Shown one piece after another: positions 1-9,773 of a stretch of DNA of 64,000 nt. A program made the translations under genes and the position numbers. Within the stretch, counting starts at the first letter, position 1. Each line of letters opens with the position of its first letter. The stretch comes from Desulfotignum sp032250905 (GTDB lineage: Bacteria > Desulfobacterota > Desulfobacteria > Desulfobacterales > Desulfobacteraceae): contig JAVVEQ010000002.1 in assembly GCA_032250905.1 (NCBI GenBank), positions 112,545 to 176,544 on the forward strand. Direction: 5' to 3'. Below the pieces are notes generated by a model that saw only the letters and a list, made by a program, of their open reading frames with translations, had not been told where the DNA came from and made no database searches.

Positions 1-1122
1 GTATATGCCACCCTGGACTCACGGCTCCAGGAACTGGCAAAGACAGCGTTGCGGCAGGGGCTCGAACAACTGGATCAGAGCATGGGTCTTTCAGCTGAAA
101 AATCTCCACGGCCCCAGGGGGCACTGGTGGCTGTTGAGCCCTCCACCGGAGCGGTGCGCGCCCTGGTGGGGGGGCGTGATTATTTTGAAAGTGAATTCAA
201 CCGGGCCACTCACGCCCGGCGTCAGGCCGGCAGCGGATTCAAACCGTTTGTCTATTACACGGCATTCGAAACCGCTGGATTGAATCCCGGAACCCTGATG
301 ACCGACCGGCCGGTGACCATCCCGGTTGCCGGGGCCCCGGACTGGCAGCCTAAAAATTTTGATCGTGGTTTCCAGGGAAACATGGTGTTGAAAACCGCCA
401 TGACCCAATCTGTGAACACCATTGCCGCCCAGCTGGTTCAACTCACCGGACCTGAGGCAGTTATAGAGACAGCCAGAAAATGCGGCATCAACAGCCCGTT
501 ACAGGACGTTTTCTCCATCGCTCTGGGCACGGCCGGGATTACCCCCCTGGAGATGGCGGCCGCATTTTCCGTGTTTGCCAATCTGGGGGACCGTCATGAT
601 CCGTTTTTATTCTGGCGGGTGGAGGACGCCTATGGCCGGGTACTGTTCGAACGCATTGTTCAGGCACATCCGGTCCTGGACCCGGGGACGGCCTATCAGG
701 TGGTGGATATGATGAAAGCTGTTGTGGATACCGGTTCCGGCAGCCGGGTCCGGGACCATGGGTTTTCCCGTCCCTGTGCCGGAAAGACCGGGACTTCAAA
801 CAATTTCATGGATGCCTGGTTTACCGGATTCACCCCGGCCCTGTGCACCTCGGTATGGATCGGATATGACCGCCAGATCCGTCTCGCTGACCAGAACGGG
901 GTGGGAATCACCGGCGGCCGGGGAGCGGCCCCGGTCTGGGCCCGGTTCATGCGCCAGGCCATGGCGGATGAACCGGAAAGAAATTTTCCGGTGCCTGAAG
1001 AGATCCGGTTTGAAAAAATCGATCCACGGACCGGGTGCCGTATCGATGCGCGGGATTCGCGTTCCGGGATCACTGTGGCTGTCAAAAAAGGACAGACGCT
1101 TTGTGGAGAAACTGTTCAGTGA
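1..1122 (+). CDS. Penicillin-binding protein 1A-type transpeptidase, C-terminal part (5' end outside window)
   Basis: Class A penicillin-binding protein; the visible part is the transpeptidase domain that cross-links peptidoglycan stem peptides in the periplasm. The reading frame is open from base 1, so the glycosyltransferase and membrane anchor lie upstream of the window. All three active-site motifs are visible: SGFK (SxxK, serine near base 232), SVN (SxN) and KTGTSNN (KTG-box). The end is followed at once by the SPOR-domain gene, whose possible GTG start overlaps the stop codon, so the two are probably cotranscribed. Family assignment is firm; the choice between PBP1A and another class A type is not settled because the N-terminus is missing. 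Confidence 0.9.
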   Translation, partial: VYATLDSRLQELAKTALRQGLEQLDQSMGLSAEKSPRPQGALVAVEPSTGAVRALVGGRDYFESEFNRATHARRQAGSGFKPFVYYTAFETAGLNPGTLMTDRPVTIPVAGAPDWQPKNFDRGFQGNMVLKTAMTQSVNTIAAQLVQLTGPEAVIETARKCGINSPLQDVFSIALGTAGITPLEMAAAFSVFANLGDRHDPFLFWRVEDAYGRVLFERIVQAHPVLDPGTAYQVVDMMKAVVDTGSGSRVRDHGFSRPCAGKTGTSNNFMDAWFTGFTPALCTSVWIGYDRQIRLADQNGVGITGGRGAAPVWARFMRQAMADEPERNFPVPEEIRFEKIDPRTGCRIDARDSRSGITVAVKKGQTLCGETVQ

Positions 1123-1127
1123 TCCGC

Positions 1128-2399
1128 ATGATGAGAAATATCAGTGTCCGGCTCTGGCTCACGGTTCTGTTTGCAGTTCCGGCCGGTTTCTATTTCATGC
1201 CCTGGATCAGCCGGTCCGGGTCCGGCCCGGGGATGATGGGTTTCTTTTTCTTTTTTTCAGGGATGTGTTATGGCTGTATCAGCCTTCTGATGCACCTGGC
1301 CGGTACCCGGATGATTCAAAAACGGATTCAGGAGGCGGAAGTCTGGGAGCAGGCCGGCATTCCCGCGCGGGCTGAAAAAAAATATCTTCAGGCGGTCCGG
1401 ATCTATGATTCCTTTTTACTGTCTCCCATTCTATCTAAAAAAATAACGTCAAAGATCACCCGGGCCCTGGCCCGGTTTGCATTGACATTTGATCGAAAAT
1501 ACGGCGATTTCAGCCGGGCGGTTCAGGAATATCTGGCATCCGCCCCCCATGATGAGGCGGTGGCGACTCTTTGGCTGCAACAGCTGTGCAGGGACAAGCT
1601 CGTTACCACACAGGACCAGGCCCTGTTAACCCGCCTGGCCCGGTATCATTCCGGCAATCCCGGGCTGCTTGGGCTGCTGACCCGGATTTTTCTTGATTCC
1701 AGGCGCATGGATTTCACGGCCAGACAAATCTATGCCCAGGTGATGGAAGATCCGGGATTGAAACACCGTTTTCAAAAGAATATTGAGGCGTTGACAGGGA
1801 CACCGCCTGAACCCATACCATCGGTTTACAAAAAACCGGTTCAAAAAAGACGAGAAAAAAGAGAGACAACTGAAAAAATTTCTGAAGCACCACCCGCTGC
1901 CGCCTGGATTTGGCAAAGCATTCCGGGTTGGGCTGGCAGGACCCGGAACTGTGTTGCGGCAGCATACCGGGCAACGGGCGCTTTCTCCGGGCGGCTCGAT
2001 ACCGTCATCGGCAGACAGACCCAGTGGCGGTTTTATCTTAAAGCCGGATTTATGGGGGTGCTGTGCGTTGGTATGGCCGTGTTTATCTATCATACCATTT
2101 CTTATCTCAAGACGCCGGAGCCGGTGGCGAAAACTGAAATTGTTATTAAAGAAAGGGTGCCAAAGCCATTCACCATCCAGGTGGCGGCCTATCTGGCCGA
2201 TACCCATGCCAGGGAGTATGTGGCCCTGCTGACCCGGCAGGGCGTGGATGCCCGCATAAAAAAAACCACCGCAGGTGGCAAAACCTGGTATCTGATCCAT
2301 GTGTCGGAGTTTGAAACCCGCAAGACCGCGGCCACGTATGGCAATCAATTGAAATCAGAACATATTATTGAAGAATTTTTTGTCACCAATAAAGAATAA
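1128..2399 (+). CDS. Membrane protein with C-terminal SPOR domain
   Basis: About 423 residues. Two hydrophobic segments lie near the N-terminus, followed by a soluble helical region that may be TPR-like, a third membrane segment (around residues 305-330) and a C-terminal SPOR domain of about 70 residues containing FTIQVAAY. SPOR domains bind denuded septal peptidoglycan, so a role at the division site or in the cell wall fits the preceding penicillin-binding protein. ATG 1128 is chosen; a GTG at 1119 overlapping the upstream stop is an alternative. The middle region is not recognised and the exact function is unknown. Confidence 0.7.
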   Translation: MMRNISVRLWLTVLFAVPAGFYFMPWISRSGSGPGMMGFFFFFSGMCYGCISLLMHLAGTRMIQKRIQEAEVWEQAGIPARAEKKYLQAVRIYDSFLLSPILSKKITSKITRALARFALTFDRKYGDFSRAVQEYLASAPHDEAVATLWLQQLCRDKLVTTQDQALLTRLARYHSGNPGLLGLLTRIFLDSRRMDFTARQIYAQVMEDPGLKHRFQKNIEALTGTPPEPIPSVYKKPVQKRREKRETTEKISEAPPAAAWIWQSIPGWAGRTRNCVAAAYRATGAFSGRLDTVIGRQTQWRFYLKAGFMGVLCVGMAVFIYHTISYLKTPEPVAKTEIVIKERVPKPFTIQVAAYLADTHAREYVALLTRQGVDARIKKTTAGGKTWYLIHVSEFETRKTAATYGNQLKSEHIIEEFFVTNKE

Positions 2400-2412
2400 A
2401 AGGAGTGTCATC

Positions 2413-2709
2413 ATGATTATTGTTTCCAACGTCACCTATCCCCCTGAAAGTACCCGTGAGATTGCCAAACGGTATTTAACCGCGCCGCCTCTGCCGGAGT
2501 TCATCACGAAAAAAGGTCCTTACATCTCTGCCAGCAGACGGACGGGCATGCATTCTCTGACCTATTACGAACTGGACAACAGCCGCCTGGCAGAAGGGTT
2601 GCAGGCCATCGGGGACAGTCTGGCCATTTATTTCGGCGTGCCGGGATATCAGTATGAGATCAAGCCCTATTTCGAGCTGGAGGAAGGGTTGAGCATCCTG
2701 GGGCTTTAG
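2413..2709 (+). CDS. Small conserved-looking hypothetical protein
   Basis: 98 residues, not recognised. The start is set by an AGGAG ribosome-binding site at 2401-2405 before ATG 2413. It follows the SPOR-domain gene with a 13-base gap and is probably cotranscribed with it. There is no signal peptide, membrane segment or cysteine motif; composition is that of a soluble alpha/beta protein. It converges on the dihydrouridine synthase gene 14 bases downstream. Confidence 0.55.
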   Translation: MIIVSNVTYPPESTREIAKRYLTAPPLPEFITKKGPYISASRRTGMHSLTYYELDNSRLAEGLQAIGDSLAIYFGVPGYQYEIKPYFELEEGLSILGL

Positions 2710-2723
2710 GCCTCTTCTGCAAC

Positions 2724-3749
2724 CTATACAAACAGGTTCAGATTGGGGACAGTCAGGGTTTCCGGGTAGGGATTGAACAATTGATCAATGGCATGTTTCA
2801 TCTCATCCATGGTTTTTGCCCGGTTCAACTGTTTCAGCAAAAACAGTGAAAACTTGAAATTGGCACAGAAATAGGGTGCGAATTTTTTAAACAGCTTCAG
2901 GTTGAAGGGCGATGGATAGTGATGGTTCACCAGTTCGAGCATACGCCGGGCCGTGGTGTGGTAAATAGTTTCATCCACTTGTTTTGTTCTGGTCCACTGG
3001 CTGAAAATCCAGGGCCGGGCCACTGCCATGCGGCCCAGTGAAAGCCCCTGACATCCGGTTTGCGTCAGCATACGGATGCCGTCTTCCGGGGTAAAGAGAT
3101 TGCCGTTGCCGAACACCGGGATGGTGACAGCGTTCTGCACCTGGGTGATGATATCCCATCTCGGCGGCCGGTTGCGGCGGTCCGGGGCCACCCGGGGGTG
3201 AAAGGTCAATGCGTCGGCACCGGCACCTTCAAACCGGTCTGCCATGTCTGTCGCGAATTGCGGATCATCAGACCACCCGGTGCGGAATTTGACAAACACC
3301 GGGATTTTTACCGCCTTTCTGACGGCTGCCACAATGCGGGCCGATTGCTCCGGGGTTTTCAGCAGTGCAGCACCGCAGCCTTTTTTACAGATGGCCGCCA
3401 CAGAACACCCGAAATTCAGGTCCACCCCAAAAAATCCTTCCTGCTCGATGCGCTGAGCGGCCCGGGCCATCACATCCGGGTCCGCACCAAAAATCTGGCA
3501 CACCGTATACGGCAGCTCCAGGTTGCGCCAGCGGAACACCATTGAGATGGCAGGATTTTCATGGGGAACCGCTTTTGCGGAACACATGCCGGTGAACAGG
3601 AGTCCGAATCCCCCCTGTTCCGCCACCAGTTCCCTGAAAGCCACATGCCCGATGCCGGCCATGGGTGCCAGCACCATCCGGCCATTGATGGTCCTGTTGC
3701 CGATGCCCAGCGGCGTGGTCAAATATCCGGCCAGATCGACTGGAGTCAT
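2724..3749 (-). CDS. tRNA-dihydrouridine synthase family flavoprotein
   Basis: 341 residues, the usual length for Dus enzymes, which reduce uridines in tRNA using FMN and NADPH. Visible family marks are an N-terminal LAPMAG, the NFGCSV segment at about residue 112 whose cysteine matches the catalytic Cys of Dus proteins, KFRTGW, and a FGNGNLFTPED phosphate-binding segment near residue 215. The residues after the catalytic Cys (SVAAICKKGCGAAL) carry two extra cysteines compared with the usual PAKKV-type sequence. It is a lone gene on this strand. The subfamily (DusA/B/C) cannot be fixed by reading. Confidence 0.85.
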   Translation of the reverse strand: MTPVDLAGYLTTPLGIGNRTINGRMVLAPMAGIGHVAFRELVAEQGGFGLLFTGMCSAKAVPHENPAISMVFRWRNLELPYTVCQIFGADPDVMARAAQRIEQEGFFGVDLNFGCSVAAICKKGCGAALLKTPEQSARIVAAVRKAVKIPVFVKFRTGWSDDPQFATDMADRFEGAGADALTFHPRVAPDRRNRPPRWDIITQVQNAVTIPVFGNGNLFTPEDGIRMLTQTGCQGLSLGRMAVARPWIFSQWTRTKQVDETIYHTTARRMLELVNHHYPSPFNLKLFKKFAPYFCANFKFSLFLLKQLNRAKTMDEMKHAIDQLFNPYPETLTVPNLNLFV

Positions 3750-3954
3750 TGGGTGTCAAATTCCATGGTTCCAAGTGGGTGAAGTCAATTTCATTCAGGC
3801 TCAGAGAATAATGATTGCCTGCGTGGATGTCAATTCATTTGGGTTTTCAAAATCAGGGTTTTGCAGGAGCCAAATGATGTATCTCGTCCGGCACAGCGGA
3901 GCGGCCTGCTGAACACCCTGATTTTAATTAGTATTCTATTATAATCAATTAAGG

Positions 3955-3984
3955 TTGACTTTCATCGGGTGATCCCACTATAGA
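3955..3984 (+). promoter_or_regulatory. Sigma-70-type promoter for the mce-mcm operon
   Basis: TTGACT at 3955-3960 and TATAGA at 3979-3984 are separated by 18 bases in the 290-base gap between the divergent dihydrouridine synthase and epimerase genes, about 50 bases before the epimerase start. This is close to the consensus and correctly oriented for the methylmalonyl-CoA genes. The rest of the gap is AT-rich and shows no other clear element. Confidence 0.5.
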
Positions 3985-4039
3985 TAGGGGTTATGAGAAT
4001 TGTGGGTTAACGTGGCATGAATAAGGAGGGGGAACCAAC

Positions 4040-4441
4040 ATGAAAATACTGAAAATCGACCATCTGGGCATTGCAGTGAACAGCATTGACGGCCGTAAAA
4101 ATTTCTGGACGGACGGACTGGGGCTCTCTTTGGAAGGCACGGAAACTGTTGCAGAACAGAAAGTGACCACCGCTTTTCTGCCGGTGGGAGAAAGCGAGGT
4201 GGAACTGCTGGAATCCACAGCCCCGGACGGACCCATTGCCAAATACATCGAAAAAAAAGGCGAAGGCATTCAGCATGTGGCGTTTCGGGTGGAAAATATC
4301 GAAGAAGCCCTGGCGGAACTCAAGGAAAAAGGGATTCAACTGATCGATGAAACCCCCAGAAAAGGGGCCGGCGGCGCGAAGATCGCTTTTCTGCATCCCA
4401 AGGCCACAGCCGGGGTCCTTGTGGAATTGTGTGAACGGTAA
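4040..4441 (+). CDS. mce: Methylmalonyl-CoA epimerase
   Basis: 133 residues, the full length of the family. Interconverts (S)- and (R)-methylmalonyl-CoA in the propionyl-CoA/succinyl-CoA route in the cytoplasm. It is a vicinal-oxygen-chelate protein with the paired halves expected: DHLGIAV at the N-terminus and HVAFRVENIEEA near residue 77, supplying metal-binding His residues, and a C-terminal VLVELCE strand supplying the last Glu ligand. AAGGAGG at 4023-4029 precedes the ATG. The next gene is the mutase that uses its product, which makes the call secure. Confidence 0.93.
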   Translation: MKILKIDHLGIAVNSIDGRKNFWTDGLGLSLEGTETVAEQKVTTAFLPVGESEVELLESTAPDGPIAKYIEKKGEGIQHVAFRVENIEEALAELKEKGIQLIDETPRKGAGGAKIAFLHPKATAGVLVELCER

Positions 4442-4497
4442 AAAAGAAAAAGGCAACGCCTGAAATAACCTGTGACAGACAAATTTGGAGGATAACC

Positions 4498-6618
4498 ATG
4501 TCTCACCTGTCTGATATCGAAAAATGGGAAGCGCTCGCCGAAAAGGAACTGCGGGGAAAACCGTTGTCATCTCTGACCCGGAAAACACCGGAAGGGATCG
4601 ACATTAAACCGCTGTATACCGATCTGGATACCAGGGATCTGGAATGTGCAGGCACTCTGCCCGGGTTCAACCCTTTTGTCAGGGGCCCCAAGGCCACCAT
4701 GTATGCGGGAAGGCCCTGGACCATCCGCCAGTATGCCGGGTTTTCCACGGCAAAGGAATCCAACGAATTCTACCGAAGGAACCTGGCCGCCGGCCAGAAA
4801 GGTCTGTCCGTGGCCTTTGACCTGGCCACCCACCGGGGATATGATTCAGATCACCCCCGGGTGACCGGGGATGTGGGCAAGGCCGGGGTGGCCATCGATT
4901 CGGTGGAGGACATGAAAATTCTTTTCGACCGGATTCCCCTGGACCAGATGTCGGTGTCCATGACCATGAACGGGGCGGTGCTGCCCATCCTGGCCGGGTA
5001 TATCGTGGCCGCCGAAGAGCAGGGAGTCAAACATGAGCAGCTTACCGGCACCATCCAGAACGACATTCTCAAGGAATACCTGACCCGCAACACCTATATC
5101 TATCCACCGGAACCCTCCATGCGGATCATTTCCGACATCATCGGTTTCTGTTCCGATCACATGCCCAAATTCAACACCATCAGCATCTCCGGGTACCATA
5201 TCATGGAAGCCGGGGCCGATTCCGTGCTTCAGACCGCGTTCACCCTGGCCGACGGCCTGGAATATGTCAAGGCGGCCCTGGCCACAGGCCTGGATATCGA
5301 CAAATTTGCACCCAGGCTTTCCTTTTTCTTCGGCATCGGCATGAATTTTTTCATGGATATCGCCATGCTCAGGGCGGCCCGGTTTCTCTGGGCCGAACTG
5401 ATGGGGCAGTTCAATCCCCAAAACCCCAAATCCAAGATGCTACGCACCCATTGCCAGACATCGGGATGGAGCCTGACCCAGCAGGATCCTTACAACAACA
5501 TTATCCGTACCACCCTGGAATGTCTGTCCGCTGTGCTGGGCGGGACCCAGAGCCTGCACACCAACTCCTTTGACGAGGCCGTTGGCCTGCCTACGGAGCT
5601 GTCCGCAAGAATTTCTCGGAACACCCAGATTATTGTCCAGGACGAAACCCATATCTGTGACGTGGTGGATCCCCTGGGCGGTTCCTATTATGTGGAGACC
5701 CTGACCCAGAACATCATTGATGAGGTCAGAAAGATTTTAAAGGAGATCGAGGATCTGGGGGGCATGGCCAGAGCCATCGAATCCGGTATGCCCAAAATGC
5801 GCATCGAAGAGGTGGCGGCCCGGCGCCAGGCCCGCATTGACCAGGGTCAGGATGTGATCGTGGGGGTCAACAAATACCGGGTGGATGAGGAAACCCCCAT
5901 CCCGGTCAGAGAGGTGTCTGAGGAAGTCCGCAACGAGCAGGTGGCCCGTCTGGAAAAAATCCGGAAAACCCGGGACAACGAAGCTGTGAAAAAAGCCCTG
6001 GATGACATCACCAGTGCGTGTGAAACCGGGGAAAATCTTCTGGCTGTCTGCCTTCCCGCTGTCCGGGCCAGGGCCACGGTCGGGGAGATCTCCGATGCCA
6101 TGGAAAAGGTGTTCACCCGGTTTGTGGCCACCACCCAGTGCATTTCCGGGGTGTATGCTCAGAATGCGGATCCCGAGATCCTCGCATCCTTGCGCAAGCG
6201 CACCGCAGATTTTGAAAAAAAGACGGGCCGCCGTCCCAGAATACTTCTTTCCAAGATGGGTCAGGATGGCCATGACCGCGGGGTCAAGGTGATTGCGACA
6301 GCTTACGCGGATTTTGGGTTTGATGTGGATCTGGGCCCCATGTTCCAGACCCCGGAAGAGGGCGCCAAAATGGCAGTGGAAAACGATGTGCATGTGGTGG
6401 GCGTTTCCAGTCTGGCCGCAGGCCATAAAACCCTGGTACCCCGGGTGATCGAGGAACTTAAAAAGCAGGGGGCATCAGACATCAAAGTGGTGGTAGGCGG
6501 CATTATTCCGCCCGGAGATTATGATTTTCTGAAAAAAGCCGGGGCAGCCGGAATTTTCGGGCCCGGCACCGTGGTGACCGATTCTGCCAATCAGATCCTC
6601 AACATCCTGGGGGCGTAA
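4498..6618 (+). CDS. Methylmalonyl-CoA mutase, single-chain catalytic and B12-binding type
   Basis: 706 residues. Adenosylcobalamin enzyme that isomerises (R)-methylmalonyl-CoA and succinyl-CoA. The N-terminal TIM-barrel domain carries HCQTSGWSLT and other mutase signatures; the C-terminal Rossmann-like domain carries DGHDRG near residue 590, whose His replaces the lower cobalamin ligand. Both domains are in one chain, like the large subunit of MutAB or the homodimeric enzyme; no small MutA-like subunit adjoins. A good GGAGG precedes ATG 4498. It lies between the epimerase and MeaB genes, as expected for a propionate-oxidation operon. Confidence 0.95.
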   Translation: MSHLSDIEKWEALAEKELRGKPLSSLTRKTPEGIDIKPLYTDLDTRDLECAGTLPGFNPFVRGPKATMYAGRPWTIRQYAGFSTAKESNEFYRRNLAAGQKGLSVAFDLATHRGYDSDHPRVTGDVGKAGVAIDSVEDMKILFDRIPLDQMSVSMTMNGAVLPILAGYIVAAEEQGVKHEQLTGTIQNDILKEYLTRNTYIYPPEPSMRIISDIIGFCSDHMPKFNTISISGYHIMEAGADSVLQTAFTLADGLEYVKAALATGLDIDKFAPRLSFFFGIGMNFFMDIAMLRAARFLWAELMGQFNPQNPKSKMLRTHCQTSGWSLTQQDPYNNIIRTTLECLSAVLGGTQSLHTNSFDEAVGLPTELSARISRNTQIIVQDETHICDVVDPLGGSYYVETLTQNIIDEVRKILKEIEDLGGMARAIESGMPKMRIEEVAARRQARIDQGQDVIVGVNKYRVDEETPIPVREVSEEVRNEQVARLEKIRKTRDNEAVKKALDDITSACETGENLLAVCLPAVRARATVGEISDAMEKVFTRFVATTQCISGVYAQNADPEILASLRKRTADFEKKTGRRPRILLSKMGQDGHDRGVKVIATAYADFGFDVDLGPMFQTPEEGAKMAVENDVHVVGVSSLAAGHKTLVPRVIEELKKQGASDIKVVVGGIIPPGDYDFLKKAGAAGIFGPGTVVTDSANQILNILGA

Positions 6619-6621
6619 CCC

Positions 6622-7596
6622 ATGCTGGATATGGACCAGGAAACACTGATCCAGGGAATCAAGGACAGAAACCGGCGTATGATCGCCAAGACCATGACGT
6701 TGATCGAAAGCCGGGTGCCGGGCCACCAGGAGATGGCGTCAAAGATCATGGAACAGATCCTGCCAATGACCGGCAATAGTATCCGTTTAGGGGTGACCGG
6801 TGTCCCCGGGGTGGGAAAAAGCACGTTTATCGAGAATTTAGGGGTCTATCTGGCCGATGCCGGCCACCAGGTGGCGGTCCTGGCTGTGGACCCCTCCAGC
6901 AAACGCAGTGGCGGGTCGATTCTGGGGGACAAGACCCGGATGGAAAAACTGGCCTCCCATGCCAACGCCTTTATCCGGCCCTCCCCGGCCGGAGATACCC
7001 TGGGCGGTGTGGCGGCCAAAACACGGGAGAATATGCTTGTGTGCGAGGCCGCCGGGTTTGACGTCATCCTGGTGGAAACCGTGGGTGTGGGTCAGTCTGA
7101 GACGGCCGTGGCTGCCATGGTGGATTTTTTCCTGGTGCTCATGATCGCCGGGGCCGGAGACGAGCTGCAGGGCATCAAAAAAGGGGTTCTGGAACTGGCG
7201 GACGGTATTGCCATCAATAAGGCGGACGGCGACAACCAGGACCGGGTGGCCAGGGCCAAAAAAGATCTGGAAAACGCCATGCACCTCATCCTGCCGGCCT
7301 CGGCTACCTGGCAGACCCCGGTGATGACCTGCTCGTCCATTGAGGAGAACGGCACTGTGCCTGTGTGGGAAAAAGTGCTGGAACACCAGAGAATTTTCAA
7401 GACGTCCGGAGAGTTTGACCTGCGCCGGAAAAGCCAGGCCCTGGAATGGATGTGGACCCTGGTGGAGGACGGATTGAAACAGATGTTTAAAAACAACCGG
7501 AAGATCAACGCGCAGATTCCAGTGGTGTCCAATCAGGTGGCCAAAGGAGAGATCTCTCCGTCCGCCGCGGCCCGGACACTGCTGTCGAATTTATAG
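6622..7596 (+). CDS. meaB: MeaB/ArgK-type GTPase, chaperone of methylmalonyl-CoA mutase
   Basis: 324 residues. G3E-family GTPase that gates cobalamin loading and protects the mutase from inactivation. The P-loop GVPGVGKST is near residue 60; VDPSSKRSGGSILGDKTRM, the following DVILVETVGVGQSE switch region and an NKAD base-recognition motif are present. It starts 3 bases after the mutase stop, indicating tight coupling. The window holds a second G3E domain, fused inside the IcmF-type mutase at 31900-35172, so each mutase appears to have its own chaperone. Confidence 0.94.
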   Translation: MLDMDQETLIQGIKDRNRRMIAKTMTLIESRVPGHQEMASKIMEQILPMTGNSIRLGVTGVPGVGKSTFIENLGVYLADAGHQVAVLAVDPSSKRSGGSILGDKTRMEKLASHANAFIRPSPAGDTLGGVAAKTRENMLVCEAAGFDVILVETVGVGQSETAVAAMVDFFLVLMIAGAGDELQGIKKGVLELADGIAINKADGDNQDRVARAKKDLENAMHLILPASATWQTPVMTCSSIEENGTVPVWEKVLEHQRIFKTSGEFDLRRKSQALEWMWTLVEDGLKQMFKNNRKINAQIPVVSNQVAKGEISPSAAARTLLSNL

Positions 7597-7690
7597 TCAG
7601 TGGGGTCAGGAGCAGCTGATTGACTTTTTATTTTCAAAAGAAGCCGGTAAGCCAGGACTGATTCCACCCCAATAACAAAGGAAATGGTAA

Positions 7691-8851
7691 ATGAAGATAC
7701 ATGAATATCAAGCAAAACACTTGTTTGCTCAGTACCAGGTACCGGTGCCTGAAGGACGACCGGCCTTTTCCGTGGCAGAAGCGGTGTCGGCGGCCAGAGA
7801 ACTGGGTGGATATCCTGTGGTGGTCAAGGCCCAGATCCATGCCGGGGGCCGGGGAAAAGGCGGCGGTGTCAAGCTGGCCCACTCCGAAGAAGAGGTGGAA
7901 ACCCTGGCCGGACAGATGCTGGGCATGACCCTGGTGACCCACCAGACCGGGCCGGAAGGCCGGACCGTGAAAAAGCTGTTTATAGAAGCAGGGCAGCAGA
8001 TCCAGAAGGAGTTTTACTTGAGCCTGCTCATGGACCGGGCCACGGCCACTGTGGTGATCATGGCCAGTAAGGACGGGGGCATGGATATTGAGCAAGTGGC
8101 AGCCACAACCCCGGAACGGATCATCAAGGTCCATGTGAATCCGCTCATGGGGGTTCAGGGATATCAGCTGCGGGAGGTCGGGTTTGGCCTGGAACTTCCG
8201 TCGGCAGCCATGAAAGGATTTTCTTCCCTCCTGTCCAGCCTTTACAAATTCTTCATGGCCAACGACTGTACCCTGGTGGAGATTAATCCGTTGATCCTGA
8301 CTTCGGATGATCAGGTCATGGCCCTGGACGCCAAGGTGGATTTCGATTCCAACGCCCTGTTCCGGCACAAGGACCTGCTGAAACTGCGGGATCTGGACGA
8401 GGAAGATCCCATGGAAGTGGAAGCCTCTAAATACAATCTCAATTACATCAATCTGGACGGCAATGTGGGCAATATTGTCAATGGTGCCGGCCTGGCCATG
8501 GCCACCATGGATATCATCAAAAATGCCGGGGCCCGCCCCGCCAATTTCATGGATGTGGGGGGCGGGGCCTCCGCCGAACAGGTGGAGAACGCGTTTCGCA
8601 TCATCCTGGCGGATACCAAAGTCAAGGCCGTGCTCATCAACATTTTCGGCGGAATTCTCAGGTGTGACGTGTTTGCCAGAGGGGTGGTGGATGCTGCCAA
8701 GAAAACCGGCGTCACTGTGCCGGTGGTGGTGCGTATGGAGGGCACCAACGTGGAAGAAGGCCGACGAATCCTTTCGGAGAGTGGATTGAACCTGACCAGT
8801 GCATCAGATCTGTCTGATGCCGCCAAAAAAATCGCAGCAGCGGTGAACTAA
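7691..8851 (+). CDS. sucC: Succinyl-CoA synthetase (ADP/GDP-forming) beta subunit
   Basis: 386 residues, normal for SucC. ATP-grasp subunit that binds nucleotide and, with SucD, converts succinyl-CoA to succinate with substrate-level phosphorylation. The N-terminal MKIHEYQAK, the glycine-rich IHAGGRGKGGG loop (residues 47-57) and the C-terminal CoA-ligase-like region with NIFGGILRCDVFARG are all intact. It follows MeaB by 94 bases with AAAGGAAA before the ATG, and leads directly into sucD. Confidence 0.95.
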   Translation: MKIHEYQAKHLFAQYQVPVPEGRPAFSVAEAVSAARELGGYPVVVKAQIHAGGRGKGGGVKLAHSEEEVETLAGQMLGMTLVTHQTGPEGRTVKKLFIEAGQQIQKEFYLSLLMDRATATVVIMASKDGGMDIEQVAATTPERIIKVHVNPLMGVQGYQLREVGFGLELPSAAMKGFSSLLSSLYKFFMANDCTLVEINPLILTSDDQVMALDAKVDFDSNALFRHKDLLKLRDLDEEDPMEVEASKYNLNYINLDGNVGNIVNGAGLAMATMDIIKNAGARPANFMDVGGGASAEQVENAFRIILADTKVKAVLINIFGGILRCDVFARGVVDAAKKTGVTVPVVVRMEGTNVEEGRRILSESGLNLTSASDLSDAAKKIAAAVN

Positions 8852-8865
8852 AGGAGAGCAGGGTT

Positions 8866-9732
8866 GTGAGTATATTTGTAAATAAGAACACAAAAGTACT
8901 GGTCCAGGGGATTACCGGCAATGAAGGCAGTTTCCACACCAGACAGTGCATGGCTTACGGGACCCGCGTCGTGGCCGGCGTGACCCCGGGCAAAGGCGGA
9001 CAGGCCATGGACGGCGTCCCGGTATTCAATACCGTGGCAAAAGCCGTACAGGAGACAGGGGCGGATGCATCATTGATTTTTGTACCCCCACCGTTTGGAG
9101 CAGATGCCATCATGGAGGCAGCCGATGCCGGGGTATCTCTGATCGTGGCCATCACCGAAGGCATCCCTGTCCTGGATATGGTGAAAGTTAAAAATTTTCT
9201 GAGCAGTAAAAAGTGCCGCCTCATCGGGCCCAACTGTCCGGGCATCATTACCCCGGATGAGTGCAAGATCGGAATCATGCCGGGGATGATTCACAAAAAA
9301 GGCCATGTCGGCGTCGTGTCCCGGTCCGGGACCCTGACCTATGAGGTGGTGGACCAGCTGACCAGACTCGGCATGGGCCAGTCCACCTGCATCGGTATCG
9401 GCGGAGACCCGGTGAACGGCACCCATTTCATTGATGTGCTGTCTGCATTTGAGGCAGACCCGGAGACCCATGGCATGGTGATGGTGGGAGAGATCGGGGG
9501 CAGTGCCGAGGAAGAGGCTGCCGCCTATATCAGGGCCCATGTCACCAAGCCGGTGGTGGGATTCATCGCAGGGCTCACGGCCCCGCCGGGCAGGCGTATG
9601 GGGCATGCCGGTGCTATTATCTCCGGGTCCAGCGGCACCGGAGAGGCCAAAATCCAGGCGTTCAAAGAAAATGGCATCCATGTGTGTGAGAATCTTGGGC
9701 GTATCGGACAGATCTGCAAAGAGACATTTTAG
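8866..9732 (+). CDS. sucD: Succinyl-CoA synthetase alpha subunit
   Basis: 288 residues. Carries the CoA-binding Rossmann domain (QGITGNEGSFH at the N-terminus) and the phosphohistidine: GHAGAIISGSSGTGEAK with the active His at residue 247. The GPNCPGIITP segment is also conserved. Translation starts at GTG 8866 behind AAGGAG at 8851-8856, which overlaps the sucC stop region, consistent with cotranslation in a 1:1 complex. Confidence 0.95.
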   Translation: MSIFVNKNTKVLVQGITGNEGSFHTRQCMAYGTRVVAGVTPGKGGQAMDGVPVFNTVAKAVQETGADASLIFVPPPFGADAIMEAADAGVSLIVAITEGIPVLDMVKVKNFLSSKKCRLIGPNCPGIITPDECKIGIMPGMIHKKGHVGVVSRSGTLTYEVVDQLTRLGMGQSTCIGIGGDPVNGTHFIDVLSAFEADPETHGMVMVGEIGGSAEEEAAAYIRAHVTKPVVGFIAGLTAPPGRRMGHAGAIISGSSGTGEAKIQAFKENGIHVCENLGRIGQICKETF

Positions 9733-9773
9733 CTGACCCTGGGGTCGGCCTGGACCATAAAAGGAGGTTACCA

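Noticed and set aside
9733..9760. Small GACCC/GGGTC dyad between sucD and frdC as terminator
   Set aside because: The loop would be only two bases and there is no T-tract; frdC follows with a strong ribosome-binding site, so read-through is more likely.
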